Source: Ruminococcus sp. YE71 (GTDB taxonomy: Bacteria; Bacillota; Clostridia; Oscillospirales; Ruminococcaceae). Taken from it: DNA of 64,000 bases. Shown here piece after piece: positions 34,129-43,989 of the stretch; positions within the stretch are counted from its first letter, which is position 1; the number at the start of each line of letters is the position of its first letter. Made by a program: the position numbers and the translations under genes. The stretch lies in assembly GCF_900119155.1 (NCBI RefSeq), contig NZ_FPIR01000015.1, positions 1 to 64,000 on the forward strand, given 5' to 3'. The notes below the pieces were generated by a model that was not told the origin of the DNA, ran no database searches, and saw nothing but the letters and a program-made list of their open reading frames with translations.

Positions 34129-34197
34129 AATATTTGGTGTTTTTTCTGTCACCGAAAAACAAATAAACATACAGAAAAAGAAAGAGAGGTTCAACAA

Positions 34198-36963
34198 ATG
34201 CTCCAGATCAAGGAAATTCGCAAGGAGTATATCACAGGCGACCTGAAACAGACCGCGCTCGACAGCGTCAGCCTGAATTTCAGGGACAATGAGTTCGTGG
34301 CGATACTCGGACCTTCGGGTTCGGGCAAGACCACGCTCCTGAACATCGTGGGAGGTCTTGACCGATACGACAGCGGCGACCTCATCATCAATGGCATCTC
34401 GACAAAGAAGTACAAGGACAGGGATTGGGACAGCTACCGAAACCACACCATCGGTTTCGTATTCCAGAGCTATAACCTTATCCCCCACCAGAGCGTGCTC
34501 TCAAACGTCGAACTCGCCCTCACCATCTCGGGCATATCCCGAGCACAGCGAAGGGAGCGTGCGAAGCAGGCGCTCGAAAAGGTCGGGCTTGCCGAACATA
34601 TGCACAAGCGCCCGAATCAGATGTCGGGCGGTCAGATGCAGAGAGTCGCGATCGCGAGAGCGCTGGTCAACGACCCCGACATACTGCTCGCGGACGAGCC
34701 GACGGGTGCCCTCGATTCCGAGACCAGCCTTCAGGTCATGGATCTGCTCGGAGAGGTGGCGAAGGACAGGCTCGTCATCATGGTCACTCACAACCCCGAG
34801 CTTGCCGAGAAATACGCCACCAGAACGGTCAAGCTCAAGGACGGCAGGATAACCGACGATTCCGACCCCTTTGAAGTGAACGACACCGAACTGAAAGAGC
34901 CCGAACACAAGAGCATGGGCAAGTCCTCCATGTCGCCCGTCACCTCGCTGGGACTCAGCTTCAACAACCTGCGCACCAAGAAGGGCAGGACTCTGCTGAC
35001 TTCCTTCGCGGGCTCGATAGGTATCATCGGCATCGCGCTGATACTTTCGCTGTCCAACGGCGTAAACAACTACATCACCGACATCCAGCGGAAAACCATG
35101 TCCTCTTACCCTATCACGATCGAGTCGAGCGCGATGGATTACAGCTCCCTCATAAACAGTGAAAAGTCGGAGATGGGCATTAAGTCTGACGAACCCGACC
35201 ACGATATGGACGGCGTTTATGTGGATAATTCCTCTATCGAATTCGGCGTTGAGGAAGCCCTGAGTATCTCGGAAAACAATCTCTCCGCTTTCAAGAAATA
35301 CCTCGACGACGAGAACAGCGAGATAAACAAATATATCGGTTCCAACGGCATCGTGTACTCCTATGACACCAAATTCGGGGTGTTCACGAAGGATGAGGAC
35401 GGCGTGTTCGTCAACTGTGACGGCACTACGCTGGACGCGAATGCTGTTCCGCCCATAACCGAGATCAGCACTTCGATGTTCACGAATCAGTACAACTGGT
35501 TCGGCTCCTACAATTTCAAACAGCTCATCGCAGGAAATGACGGTTCGCTCGTCGGCAGTGCGATAACCGAGAATTACGAGCTCGTTGACGGAAAATATCC
35601 CGAAAGCTACGACGAGATCGTGCTGATTATGAACGCCAGAAACGAGATCTCCTCTTCCGACCTGTATGACCTCGGCATCCTTCCGACGGCTGAATACCGT
35701 GAACTGATGGAGAAGGTCGATAACGGCGAAGAGGTCACCTTCGATGTGAAGAAGCTGGATTACAAGGACATCATCGGCAAGGAATACCGCCTGATACCCC
35801 GCTGCGATATGTTCGTGAAAAACGGCGAGGGCAAGTTCGATGACATCAACGGCGACAACGCAAGGCTCGAAAAGCTCTACGATACGGGAATTTCGCTGAA
35901 AATAACAGGCATCATCAAGCCGAAGGACTCGGACACGAAGCTGATAAGCAGTCCTGTCGGCTACACAAAGGCGCTGACCGACTACATCATCTCCTACACC
36001 GACAACAGCGAGGTGGTGAAGGCACAGAAGGCGAGCAAAGATATAAATGTGCTGACGGGCAGATACTTCTCGGCCGACAGCGACGAGAAGAAGATAGCCG
36101 ACGCCAAGAGCTTCATACAGAACATGAACACCAGCGACAAGGCAAGCCTTTACTCGATTATGACCCAGTACCTCAATGCGGAGATACCCCTCGGGCTCGG
36201 CGGACTTTCGGGATTGAAGGACAGTCTCCCCGAAGACCTCGGCGAGGGTGAAACGGACGAGCTCGACATGGCGGGTGCGATGGAGACCTTCCTCTCCGAC
36301 CCCGACGATGAGATGCTTCTCAAAATATACGATATGTACCTGATGGAGAGCAATTACGACGACACACTCTCGCTGATGGGCGCGGTCAGCCTCGATGCGC
36401 CTTCCACGATAGACATTTACGTTGACGACTTTGAGTCGAAGGACGCAGTCGCAAAATGCATCTCCGACTACAACAACGAAGCCGACGAGAACGATCAGAT
36501 AATCTACACCGACTTCATCGGACTGATGATGTCCTCGGTGACGGACATAGTAAACGCTATTTCATATGTTCTTATCTCCTTCGTGGCGGTGTCGCTGGTG
36601 GTATCCTCTATCATGATAGGCATCATCACCTACATCTCGGTACTCGAAAGGACGAAGGAGATCGGCATACTCCGTGCGATAGGCGCTTCAAAGCACAATA
36701 TCTCGCAGGTGTTCAATGCCGAGACGTTCATCATAGGTCTCTGTTCGGGACTTATCGGCATCATCATCACGCTGCTGCTGCTCATCCCCGGAAACATCAT
36801 CATCCACTCCGTAACGGAGGCTGAGGACATGAACGCATCCCTGCCCGTTCTGAGCGCCTTCGTGCTGATAGCGCTGAGCGTGATACTCACCCTTATCGGC
36901 GGTTTTATCCCTGCAAAGAAAGCAGCCAAGAAAGACCCCGTCACCGCCCTCAGGACAGAATGA
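34198..36963 (+). CDS. MacB-like ABC transporter, ATPase fused to FtsX-type permease
   Basis: A 921-residue fusion. The ATPase part (1-~225) has Walker A GPSGSGKTT (38-46), the signature MSGGQMQRVAIARAL (from 142) and Walker B LLADEPTGALD. One membrane helix lies at ~266-288, then an extracytoplasmic domain of about 480 residues, and three further helices at ~785-815, 840-865 and 885-905 with the FtsX stretch TYISVLERTKEIGILRAIGA. Such proteins do not import; they transmit force to outside partners, export peptides or confer resistance. GAGAGG stands before the ATG. No partner gene lies beside it. Confidence 0.92.
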   Translation: MLQIKEIRKEYITGDLKQTALDSVSLNFRDNEFVAILGPSGSGKTTLLNIVGGLDRYDSGDLIINGISTKKYKDRDWDSYRNHTIGFVFQSYNLIPHQSVLSNVELALTISGISRAQRRERAKQALEKVGLAEHMHKRPNQMSGGQMQRVAIARALVNDPDILLADEPTGALDSETSLQVMDLLGEVAKDRLVIMVTHNPELAEKYATRTVKLKDGRITDDSDPFEVNDTELKEPEHKSMGKSSMSPVTSLGLSFNNLRTKKGRTLLTSFAGSIGIIGIALILSLSNGVNNYITDIQRKTMSSYPITIESSAMDYSSLINSEKSEMGIKSDEPDHDMDGVYVDNSSIEFGVEEALSISENNLSAFKKYLDDENSEINKYIGSNGIVYSYDTKFGVFTKDEDGVFVNCDGTTLDANAVPPITEISTSMFTNQYNWFGSYNFKQLIAGNDGSLVGSAITENYELVDGKYPESYDEIVLIMNARNEISSSDLYDLGILPTAEYRELMEKVDNGEEVTFDVKKLDYKDIIGKEYRLIPRCDMFVKNGEGKFDDINGDNARLEKLYDTGISLKITGIIKPKDSDTKLISSPVGYTKALTDYIISYTDNSEVVKAQKASKDINVLTGRYFSADSDEKKIADAKSFIQNMNTSDKASLYSIMTQYLNAEIPLGLGGLSGLKDSLPEDLGEGETDELDMAGAMETFLSDPDDEMLLKIYDMYLMESNYDDTLSLMGAVSLDAPSTIDIYVDDFESKDAVAKCISDYNNEADENDQIIYTDFIGLMMSSVTDIVNAISYVLISFVAVSLVVSSIMIGIITYISVLERTKEIGILRAIGASKHNISQVFNAETFIIGLCSGLIGIIITLLLLIPGNIIIHSVTEAEDMNASLPVLSAFVLIALSVILTLIGGFIPAKKAAKKDPVTALRTE

Positions 36964-36982
36964 TACGCGCATACGGATAACA

Positions 36983-37017
36983 GAAAAGAGCCCGATACCT
37001 TCGGGCTCTTTTTTTGC
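36983..37017 (+). terminator. terminator of the ABC transporter gene
   Basis: AAAGAGCCCGA pairs with TCGGGCTCTTT, followed by TTTT. Confidence 0.9.
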
Positions 37018-37029
37018 GCTCATTTTCTG

Positions 37030-37329
37030 TCAGTCCTCGTCCGTGCCGAGACCGTAGTTTAAAATATTGTTATACGCGATGTTCGCTCTCTCGCTTTCTT
37101 TCTTCTCGCGCCACCTGTCGATGTCGCTTTTGATCGCCATCATCTCGTCGATTATCAGCTCTACCTTGTCGGGCTGAACGTAGTCGAGGTATGATATCAT
37201 CCGCTCCATCCCTCTCGGACTGCCGATGTGCTCGGCGATGATGTCCCCGAGTTCGGCAGGGTAGCCGAGAGCCGTCAGCGAGGATATGAGCTCATCCCGT
37301 GTGCGGCCCCAGATCTCTCTGTTTTCCAT
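37030..37329 (-). CDS. hypothetical protein next to sfsA
   Basis: A 99-residue, mostly helical, charged protein (WGRTRDELISSLTALGYPAE near the start). No signal peptide, no membrane segment and no Cys motif. It starts five bases after the sfsA stop and has GAAGGA upstream, so the two are co-transcribed. I do not recognise the family. Confidence 0.75.
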   Translation of the reverse strand: MENREIWGRTRDELISSLTALGYPAELGDIIAEHIGSPRGMERMISYLDYVQPDKVELIIDEMMAIKSDIDRWREKKESERANIAYNNILNYGLGTDED

Positions 37330-37333
37330 CTTT

Positions 37334-37999
37334 CTATCCTTCTGTCTCTTCTGTTATGACAAGGCTGTCGGGGGTGACATGGCAGGGGAAAAAGAGCACT
37401 CTGACCCCTGCGCTCCTCGCTTCGTCCAGCACCCTGCCGAACTCCGCGTGAGTGCTGATGTTCGCACGCACTTCTCTTACGCCGTCCATCTGAATCACGA
37501 ACCCGACAGCCGCGCTGAAGCCTTCCGACCTCGCCCTGATAAGCTCGCGGATATGCTTGACGCCGCGTTCGGTGGGCGCATCGGGAAAATAGCCGACGCC
37601 GTCTCTCTCAAGGGTACACCCCTTGACCTCCAGCAGGAACTTTTCGCCGCCCCGCTCCATGTAAAAATCTATCCGCGAATCTCCGTATCTGTACTCGGGC
37701 ACGACCCTGTCATACCCCTGCAAAGCGAGCCATTCGACCATGACTTTGTTGGGAGCCTGACTGTCGATATTGAAAAGCTTGCCCGTGTTTTTCCTGACTG
37801 CGACAAGGTCGAATCTTGTCTTTCTGCCTTCCGTTCCGGGAGCCGTCAGCCAGACTTCACAGCCCTTGGTCAGAAGCTCCCTGCACCTGCCCGTGTTCTT
37901 GACGTGGACAGTCTCGCGCCTGCCGTCAATCTCCACCTCGGCGATAAAGCGGTTCGGACGGGCGATAAACACACCCTTGGTAATGTTACTGTACTTCAA
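37334..37999 (-). CDS. sfsA: SfsA-family nuclease-fold protein
   Basis: A 221-residue SfsA protein. The N-terminal RPNRFIAEVEIDG with HVKNTGRCREL, then RKTRFDLVAVRK, GDSRIDFYMERGGEKFLLEV, KGCTLERDGVGYFPDAPTER and VGFVIQMDGV are the family blocks, including the PD-(D/E)xK-like D...ExK centre. Originally linked to sugar fermentation, it is now thought to be a nuclease. Translation starts at a TTG preceded by GGTGAGGAG; no in-frame ATG lies nearby. Confidence 0.93.
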   Translation of the reverse strand: MKYSNITKGVFIARPNRFIAEVEIDGRRETVHVKNTGRCRELLTKGCEVWLTAPGTEGRKTRFDLVAVRKNTGKLFNIDSQAPNKVMVEWLALQGYDRVVPEYRYGDSRIDFYMERGGEKFLLEVKGCTLERDGVGYFPDAPTERGVKHIRELIRARSEGFSAAVGFVIQMDGVREVRANISTHAEFGRVLDEARSAGVRVLFFPCHVTPDSLVITEETEG

Positions 38000-38028
38000 A
38001 GCTCCTCACCTGCGCAGACGGAACTTCC

Positions 38029-38640
38029 TCAAAGATCGTCCCTGATGAAATGCGTGGACTGACGGGGCTCTTCTTTTTCGGGAAGCCCGAACTTTTCCCT
38101 GCCCAGCGCGATGCTCTTCATGAGGAAGCTCATGTTCCTTGCAAGCGTTCTCATGGTCTGGAGACCTTCGGCGTCCTTCTTCGCTTCGCCGCGGGTCAGT
38201 CCGTGGACACTGTTCCAGTACTGGCTGGGAGCGACGGGCATATTGCTGATGGTGAAGAACTTGTTCAGCTCGTCGAAGGTCGCCGAACATCCGCCGCGCC
38301 TTGCGACTGCCACAGCTGCCCCGACCTTCATGCTCTTGTCGAAACTTGTGCTGTAGAACAGCCTGTCAAGACAGGCGATGAGCGTTGCGTTCGCCGACGC
38401 GGCTATGAGACCGTCCGCCGTCTCAAACTTCTCTGCAAGCTCGTTGACCACATCATCGAACACGCATCTGCCGAGTTCGCCGCACTTTCCGCAGGCGATA
38501 CATCCGCGGATGTTCTTGTTCCCGATGTGGCATATCTCGGTCTCGATGCCCTCTGCTTCAAAGGTCTTTACAAGCTCGTTCACAGCGACCGCCGTGTTGC
38601 CGTCAGCGTGGGGACTGCCGTTCAAAATCAGTACTTGCAT
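38029..38640 (-). CDS. NAD(P)H-dependent FMN reductase / flavodoxin-fold protein
   Basis: A 203-residue flavodoxin-fold protein. LILNGSPHADGNTA binds the FMN phosphate, and CIACGKCGELGRCVFDD is the Cys-rich segment seen in the iron-sulfur-flavoprotein-like NADPH-dependent reductases of anaerobes. The substrate is unknown. GAGAGGAA lies before the start. It runs in the same direction as sfsA, 29 bases upstream of it. Confidence 0.88.
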   Translation of the reverse strand: MQVLILNGSPHADGNTAVAVNELVKTFEAEGIETEICHIGNKNIRGCIACGKCGELGRCVFDDVVNELAEKFETADGLIAASANATLIACLDRLFYSTSFDKSMKVGAAVAVARRGGCSATFDELNKFFTISNMPVAPSQYWNSVHGLTRGEAKKDAEGLQTMRTLARNMSFLMKSIALGREKFGLPEKEEPRQSTHFIRDDL

Positions 38641-38808
38641 ATGTTTTCCTCTCTGTGTTTCTGTATTTACCCTGTCGGGTCTGCTTCATAATTATTATAA
38701 CACATATCCTGCCGATAGTCAATCGCAATCTTCCCCGAACCGCATTTCCCGAAAAATGGTGAAAAGCCCGACCATGGTATCGCTGCCCTGTCACAGGTAA
38801 TGAAAGAA

Positions 38809-38837
38809 TTTACTTTCGGAATAAGTTATGCTATAAT
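38809..38837 (+). promoter_or_regulatory. promoter of the DUF3592-like gene
   Basis: TTTACT (38809-38814) and TATAAT (38832-38837), spacing 17. Confidence 0.7.
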
Positions 38838-38867
38838 TATTATATCTTGACCGTGACAGGAGGTCGG

Positions 38868-39355
38868 ATGAACATGAAAAACAATTATCCGATGACAAGG
38901 CAAGGGGCTATTTCCTTGCAAATCTGATATTCGGGCTGATGTTCACCATAGGCGGTGCCGCCGCGCTGGTGCTGTCCCTGTGGTCGGGTCTGACGGTCGC
39001 AAAACTCAACGAAAAATGCACCGAGACCGCAGTCGCCGAGATAGTCGAGTACGAGAAGGTCACGGCCATGAAATATCACAGCTCGACCGTCAGGAAATTC
39101 CGCCCGAAAACAGCCTATACGCCTGTATATGTCTTTGAAGTTGACGGCGAGAATTATGTGGGCGAGGACAGCGACATCGGTTCAAACATTCAGCAGTACC
39201 CGATAGGCACGCTCGTTCAGATACACTACGACCCGAGCGACAACTACTTCGTTGACATGGCAAACATCAAACTATACGCAGGCGGCGCGGCAGGGCTTCT
39301 CTTAACCTTGATAGGTATCCTCGGACTCACTCAGAAGCTCTTTAGAATGAAATGA
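38868..39355 (+). pseudogene. DUF3592-like membrane protein gene with a one-base frameshift
   Basis: A start at 38868 (MNMKN...) follows a good AGGAGG but stops after 19 codons. Shifting by one base in the run of five A at 38877-38881 gives MNMKKQLSDDKARGYF, which continues without break into LANLIFGLMFTIGGAAALVL and the rest of a ~160-residue protein: membrane helix, a DUF3592-type beta domain (TPVYVFEVDGENY, IHYDPSDNYFVDMANIKLYA) and a second helix. So one A appears lost near the 5' end. An internal start at 38939 could give a shortened product. A base-call error in the A run is equally possible. Confidence 0.7.
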
Positions 39356-39377
39356 GCCGTCCGAAGCAGCAGAAAAT

Positions 39378-39410
39378 AAACCGACAGTTTCTTTGCAAGC
39401 TGTCGGTTTT
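39378..39410 (+). terminator. terminator of the DUF3592-like gene
   Basis: AAACCGACAG pairs with CTGTCGGTTT. Confidence 0.88.
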
Positions 39411-39496
39411 GTTCGTTATTATAGACATACCTAAACGTTATCGGTTTGGTGATTACCACGAAATTCCGCATCTTTTCGGAGATATCGGTTTTTAAG

Positions 39497-39525
39497 TTGA
39501 AAAACCGCCCCGAATATGATATAAT
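39497..39525 (+). promoter_or_regulatory. promoter of the lactate dehydrogenase gene
   Basis: TTGAAA (39497-39502) and TATAAT (39520-39525), spacing 17. No clear Rex site was seen. Confidence 0.75.
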
Positions 39526-39610
39526 GTGTAAAATAAAATACGTTCAACAGGGAACAATACGGTTGACAGCCGTTGATAACAAAAATGCTATGGAAAGCGA
39601 GGTCATTCAC

Positions 39611-40570
39611 ATGAAAAACGTTAACATTCGCAAGGCAGCGATAGTCGGCTGCGGATTTGTCGGTTCGGCTTCGGCGTTCGCGCTGATGCAGAGCGGACTG
39701 TTCTCCGAGATGGTGCTCATCGACGCCGACAGACTGAAAGCCGAGGGCGAGGCGCTGGATATCAGCCACGGTCTGCCCTTCGCAAAGCCGATGCAGATAT
39801 ACGCGGGCGACTACGACGACATCGCCGACGCAAACGTGGTCATCGTCACCGCAGGCGCAGGTCAGAAGCCGGGCGAGACAAGGCTTGACCTCGTGAAGAA
39901 AAACGTCGCGATATTCGGCAAGATAATCCCCGAGATAGCAAAGCGCGACTTCGGCGGCATCCTGCTCGTCGTTGCGAATCCCGTGGATATTCTGACCTAC
40001 ACCGCCGCGAAGCTCAGCGGTCTGCCCGAGAACAGGGTGTTCGGCTCTGGAACGGTGCTCGATACCGCACGCCTTAAATATATCCTCGGCGGACACCTCG
40101 GCGTTGACAGCCGAAGCGTTCACGCCTTCATTCTCGGTGAGCACGGCGACAGCGAGATAGCCGCTTGGAGCAGTGCCAACGTGTCGGGCGTGCCGCTCAA
40201 TGATTTCTGCGAGATGCGCGGTCATCACGACCATGTCCAGGCCATGCACGACATCGCCGAGAGCGTCAAGAACAGCGCCTACGACATCATTGAGAAGAAA
40301 AAGGCGACCTACTACGGTATCGCCATGTCGGTGCGCCGTATCTGCGAGGCGATAATCCTCGACCAGAAGTCGGTGCTGCCCGTGTCGCACATCCAGCACG
40401 GAGCCTTCGGCATCGAGGGCGTGGCGCTCAGTATGCCTGCCATAGTCGGCAAGGACGGCATCGAAGCGGCTGTTCCGATCGGTCTGGACGACGACGAACG
40501 CGCCGCCCTGAAAAGTTCCGCGGACGCGCTCAGACAGGTCATTAACGGTCTTGAGATCGCCAACGAATAA
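39611..40570 (+). CDS. ldh: L-lactate dehydrogenase
   Basis: A 319-residue NAD-dependent dehydrogenase that reduces pyruvate to L-lactate. KAAIVGCGFVGSASAFALM is the Rossmann site, VVIVTAGAGQKPGETRLDLV carries the substrate loop with its Arg, NPVDILTY follows and GEHGDSE holds the catalytic His. The loop QKPGETR (Gln first) marks lactate rather than malate dehydrogenase. The start at 39611 has GAGG nearby; an in-frame ATG at 39593 is less well placed. Single-gene unit. Confidence 0.92.
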   Translation: MKNVNIRKAAIVGCGFVGSASAFALMQSGLFSEMVLIDADRLKAEGEALDISHGLPFAKPMQIYAGDYDDIADANVVIVTAGAGQKPGETRLDLVKKNVAIFGKIIPEIAKRDFGGILLVVANPVDILTYTAAKLSGLPENRVFGSGTVLDTARLKYILGGHLGVDSRSVHAFILGEHGDSEIAAWSSANVSGVPLNDFCEMRGHHDHVQAMHDIAESVKNSAYDIIEKKKATYYGIAMSVRRICEAIILDQKSVLPVSHIQHGAFGIEGVALSMPAIVGKDGIEAAVPIGLDDDERAALKSSADALRQVINGLEIANE

Positions 40571-40595
40571 AGGAAGTACTGTGAACGCACAGACC

Positions 40596-40631
40596 AAAAA
40601 GCACCGATATCGCGGAGATATCGGTGCTTTT
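40596..40631. terminator. bidirectional terminator between ldh and the PL1 lyase gene
   Basis: AAAAGCACCGATATC pairs with GATATCGGTGCTTTT, a perfect 15-base inverted repeat. Confidence 0.93.
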
Positions 40632-40672
40632 GTTATTGCTTTGGAAAATCCGCGCCTGCACTCACGCGTGAA

Positions 40673-43615
40673 TTATTTCACGGTGACCGTTACGGCGTGC
40701 TTGACAGCCTCCTCTAAAGTCCACACACCGTTCACCTTAGCGGCAACAGCGACCTTGTAGCTCTTGCCGGGGGTAAGGTTCTTGGGGCTGGTGTAGCTCA
40801 GAGCCGACAGGCTGGGGACGAGTATTCTCCATCTGCCCGAAACGAATGCGCCGACGGCATAGCTCGTCGCTCCCTTTACAGGCGCCCATGTGAGCCTTAT
40901 CTGGTGGGTCTGCTCGCTGTACTCGACCTTTGTGATCTCGGGATATACAGGGTCGGCGGTACTTGCGGCGGCCTTTGCGAAGACGGTGTAGTTCACACAG
41001 CCCGAGCTCTGACCGTTGGTGCCGAGGGTCACGAGCGTGCCGCTCTTGACGTCCTTGCTGTAGATGTCATAGGTCACGGCGTTGCTGTTTGCGGCGGTCA
41101 TGCCCGTCTTTGCAAAGCCGCTCATCCACGACGGAACGTTCGTCACGCGGTTGTCGAGCGCGACATATAGGGTCATGTCCTTGCCTGCCTTGAATGCGGC
41201 AAGATCCGAGTCGGTCTGCTTGGAATCGCAGGCGGTTATGAGGTATTCCGCGCCCGATAAGCTGTCGGGGATAGAGGTATAGGTCACATCGCGGTCGCCG
41301 TAAAGCAGTGCGCCCGTTTTCAGATCCTTCGCGACCTTCCAGCCCGAAGCGTGGGCGGTGTCGAGCACCGTCAGCTGCTTGAACAGATCGCCGTTGAGGT
41401 CGGCGTTTTCCGCAACCCCGGGAGTGCTGCCGTCGGTCGCAAGGACTGCGTAGTTGACGCATCCCGAACTCTGTCCGTTGGTGCCGAGAGTGATCTTCTC
41501 GCCCTTTGCCAGCTTCCTGCCGAACAACTTGTAGGTCACGTCCGTGCTGCTTACGATCGTGCTGTCGAAAGTCCCCCAGCTTTTCAGCCAGTCGGGAACG
41601 GCGGTCACTCTGCTGTCAAGCGCAACGACAACCGTGATATCCTTCGCGGCTGTCAGCTCGGCAAGGTCGCTGTCGGTGTTCTTTGAATCGCAGGAGGTCT
41701 GCACCATCTCCGCACCGATCAGGAAGTCGGGTATCGTCTGATAAGCCGCGTCACGGTCGCCGTATATAAGGTCGCCCTGCTTCAGCCCGTCCGCCAGCTT
41801 CCACGACTTGTAGTTGGTCTGATCCTTCACCGCGAGAGAGCTGATGAGCCTGCCTGTCAGGGGTTCGAGCTTGACGGTGACGTTCCATACTGTGTCATTT
41901 CCGCCGACGCAGTCCTTGTCCTCGGAGGACTTGGTGTAGATCACGTAGCCCGAGCCCTTTCTGACAAACTTGTACTGCTCGCTGCCCGAAAGGTTACTGC
42001 CGTTTGCGGCGTTGACGATACGATAATAACCGTCTCCGCAGTCTTCGAGTCTCCAGCTTTCGGCGTTACCGAGCAGAGCTCCGTTTGAAGCGTTCGTGAT
42101 CTCGTACTTGACGGTGGTGTCCATCACAGCGCAGATCTTTGCGGAACCCGTCTCGGGAGAAAGCTCCACAACGCCCTTGGGGAATGAATCCACTGTAAGG
42201 TCGTTGATGTAATACTCGATGTTCATGTAGCCCTGACCGCAGTAGTCGCCCTTGTAGTCGGTCGGGTCGTTCGGGTTCAGACCTCTTGCGAGTTCCCAGC
42301 TGTCGTCCATGCCGTCGTTGTCGTTGTCGGTGATCTCTTTTCTGGTGACAGCGGCAGGGTACTCGTAGGTCACGCCACAGGCGATGTGATACTTGTCAAG
42401 CTCCGACTGTGAAGAAGTGTAAGCGTCGGTACCGCTGCACGATCCTGTGCCGTTTTTCGTATCCTCGGCGCACTGTCTGTCGATCTTGGTGCGCTTGTCT
42501 GGGGAGATGCCGTTTCCCGCAAAGCTGATAACGTGGTCGTAGGATGCCGCCGCACTCTCGCAGGTCAGCGCCGTCGAAATGTTCTCGCCGTCCGACATGA
42601 TGGTGAAAGGCGTGGTGGATTCGGTGTTGCTGCGGTACTTGTCGGTGGTGGTGTACTTTATCGCCGACCAGTTGTCGTTCTCGCTGTTGCGGTAGGAATT
42701 GTCCTTGTTGATTATGCGGTTGCCGTTCAGATACAGCTTGAAATTATCGTTCGCCGAGACCTGAACGTAGTGGTAGCCGCTCGCAGTGGAGTTGCCTGTT
42801 TTCAGCGTGTTGTTGACGTAATTGACATGACCGATGGTGCCGTAGGCGGTCTGGTAGCCCCAGTCGTAGATGATGTTGTTGGTGAAGTCGGCAGTTTCGG
42901 TGCCTACGACCTTACCGCGGAAATTTCTCGAAACGTTGTGGCAGATGAGGTTGTGGTCGAAGGTCAGGTTGCTTCTGCCCATCATCAGTCCGAAGCCGTG
43001 AACGCCCTTGACATGACCGCCCCAGGAGTTCGCGGGACCGATGACAGAGTACTGCACCGTGTAGTGGTCGTTGTTGGAGTAGAGACCCCATTGTTCGTCG
43101 GTCGTCCAGCCGAGGGAGCAGTGGTCAACGATGGAGTTTGAACCCTTCGCGCCGCCCCACGCATCGTTGCCCGAGCTTGTCGCCTTGTCGGGACCCGGAC
43201 GGGATGACAGATAGCGCACGATGATGTTGTCTCCGCCCATGCCGAACTTGTAGTTCTTGAGCGTGACTCCCGAGCCGCCGGGAGCGGTCTGTCCTGCGAT
43301 GGTGATGTTGCTGCTGCACACGATGTTGCTCGACAGGGTGATGGTTCCGCTGACGTCGAACACGACGATACGCCCCGATTTGCTGACCGCGTCACGCAGC
43401 GAGCCTGCACCGCTGTCGTTCAGGTTGGTGACATGGTAGACCTCGCCGCCGCGTCCGCCCGTCGCGTACTTTCCGCCGCCGACCGCGCCGGGAAACGCTA
43501 AGATCTTTGCGGAAGCCGCCGAAGCAGTGAGCGGTGCGGCAGGCGTCGGGAACGAAGCCGCTGTGAGCAAAGCCGCAAGGAACACGGCAGCCGCACGTCT
43601 GGTGTTTTTCTTCAT
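40673..43615 (-). CDS. secreted PL1 pectate lyase with DRD repeats and CBM37-like module
   Basis: A 980-residue exported pectate lyase. The signal peptide covers 1-34. The PL1-type parallel beta-helix (~36-475) starts AFPGAVGGGKYATGGRGG and YHVTNLNDSGAGSLRDA and has SIVDHCSLGWTTDEQ. DNDNDGMDDSWE (~430) is a calcium-binding loop. Residues ~490-585 form a small ricin-like lectin segment. Two DRD repeats follow (~586-735 and 740-885; GDRDAAY/GDRDVTY, ALDSRV/ALDNRV, PDWL/PSWM), then the CBM37-like end. It should cut polygalacturonate by beta-elimination. The start at 43615 has GGAGG upstream. It is divergent from a second PL1 gene. Confidence 0.9.
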   Translation of the reverse strand: MKKNTRRAAAVFLAALLTAASFPTPAAPLTASAASAKILAFPGAVGGGKYATGGRGGEVYHVTNLNDSGAGSLRDAVSKSGRIVVFDVSGTITLSSNIVCSSNITIAGQTAPGGSGVTLKNYKFGMGGDNIIVRYLSSRPGPDKATSSGNDAWGGAKGSNSIVDHCSLGWTTDEQWGLYSNNDHYTVQYSVIGPANSWGGHVKGVHGFGLMMGRSNLTFDHNLICHNVSRNFRGKVVGTETADFTNNIIYDWGYQTAYGTIGHVNYVNNTLKTGNSTASGYHYVQVSANDNFKLYLNGNRIINKDNSYRNSENDNWSAIKYTTTDKYRSNTESTTPFTIMSDGENISTALTCESAAASYDHVISFAGNGISPDKRTKIDRQCAEDTKNGTGSCSGTDAYTSSQSELDKYHIACGVTYEYPAAVTRKEITDNDNDGMDDSWELARGLNPNDPTDYKGDYCGQGYMNIEYYINDLTVDSFPKGVVELSPETGSAKICAVMDTTVKYEITNASNGALLGNAESWRLEDCGDGYYRIVNAANGSNLSGSEQYKFVRKGSGYVIYTKSSEDKDCVGGNDTVWNVTVKLEPLTGRLISSLAVKDQTNYKSWKLADGLKQGDLIYGDRDAAYQTIPDFLIGAEMVQTSCDSKNTDSDLAELTAAKDITVVVALDSRVTAVPDWLKSWGTFDSTIVSSTDVTYKLFGRKLAKGEKITLGTNGQSSGCVNYAVLATDGSTPGVAENADLNGDLFKQLTVLDTAHASGWKVAKDLKTGALLYGDRDVTYTSIPDSLSGAEYLITACDSKQTDSDLAAFKAGKDMTLYVALDNRVTNVPSWMSGFAKTGMTAANSNAVTYDIYSKDVKSGTLVTLGTNGQSSGCVNYTVFAKAAASTADPVYPEITKVEYSEQTHQIRLTWAPVKGATSYAVGAFVSGRWRILVPSLSALSYTSPKNLTPGKSYKVAVAAKVNGVWTLEEAVKHAVTVTVK

Positions 43616-43989
43616 AAAAAATCCTCCGATCAAAAAATTTCATAACTGACTGAATTGCAGATAACTGCACGATATAACGTAGTATTTAAACTATCATACC
43701 ACTTTTGCGTAAAGGTTAAAATGGCGAAAACAGCCGCAAACCTTGCAATTTTATACCTGCCGAAATATGTTCGGATATGAGTGGTGATACATCAGACCCG
43801 AAGGATGCTCGCGGCGCGGAAAAATGACAATATCTGTTCTCGCTGCCCGATCGTTCTCCTCGCGGCGAAAAAGCCGAAAATACAAGGTTTTGACACGAAA
43901 AGACCATTGAAATCGTGTTTACAGTATGATATATTTGTTGTAAATATATCGGTTTTCACCAATCAAAACCGAACTATGGAGGGATAGAA
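43616..43989. promoter_or_regulatory. divergent promoter region of two pectate lyase genes
   Basis: The 374-base gap serves both lyase genes. On the plus strand TTTACA (43918-43923) and TAAATA (43941-43946), 17 bases apart, form a plausible promoter. CGGTTTT (43950-43956) and AAAACCG (43965-43971) are perfect inverted arms just downstream, ending 18 bases before the plus-strand start, a likely operator or leader hairpin. Shared control of both genes is inferred. Confidence 0.55.

Noticed and set aside
38868-38882. Programmed -1 frameshift on the A run of the DUF3592-like gene
   Set aside because: The site reads G AAA AAC, so the P-site tRNA could not re-pair after slipping, and there is no clear stimulatory hairpin. 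A lost base is simpler.
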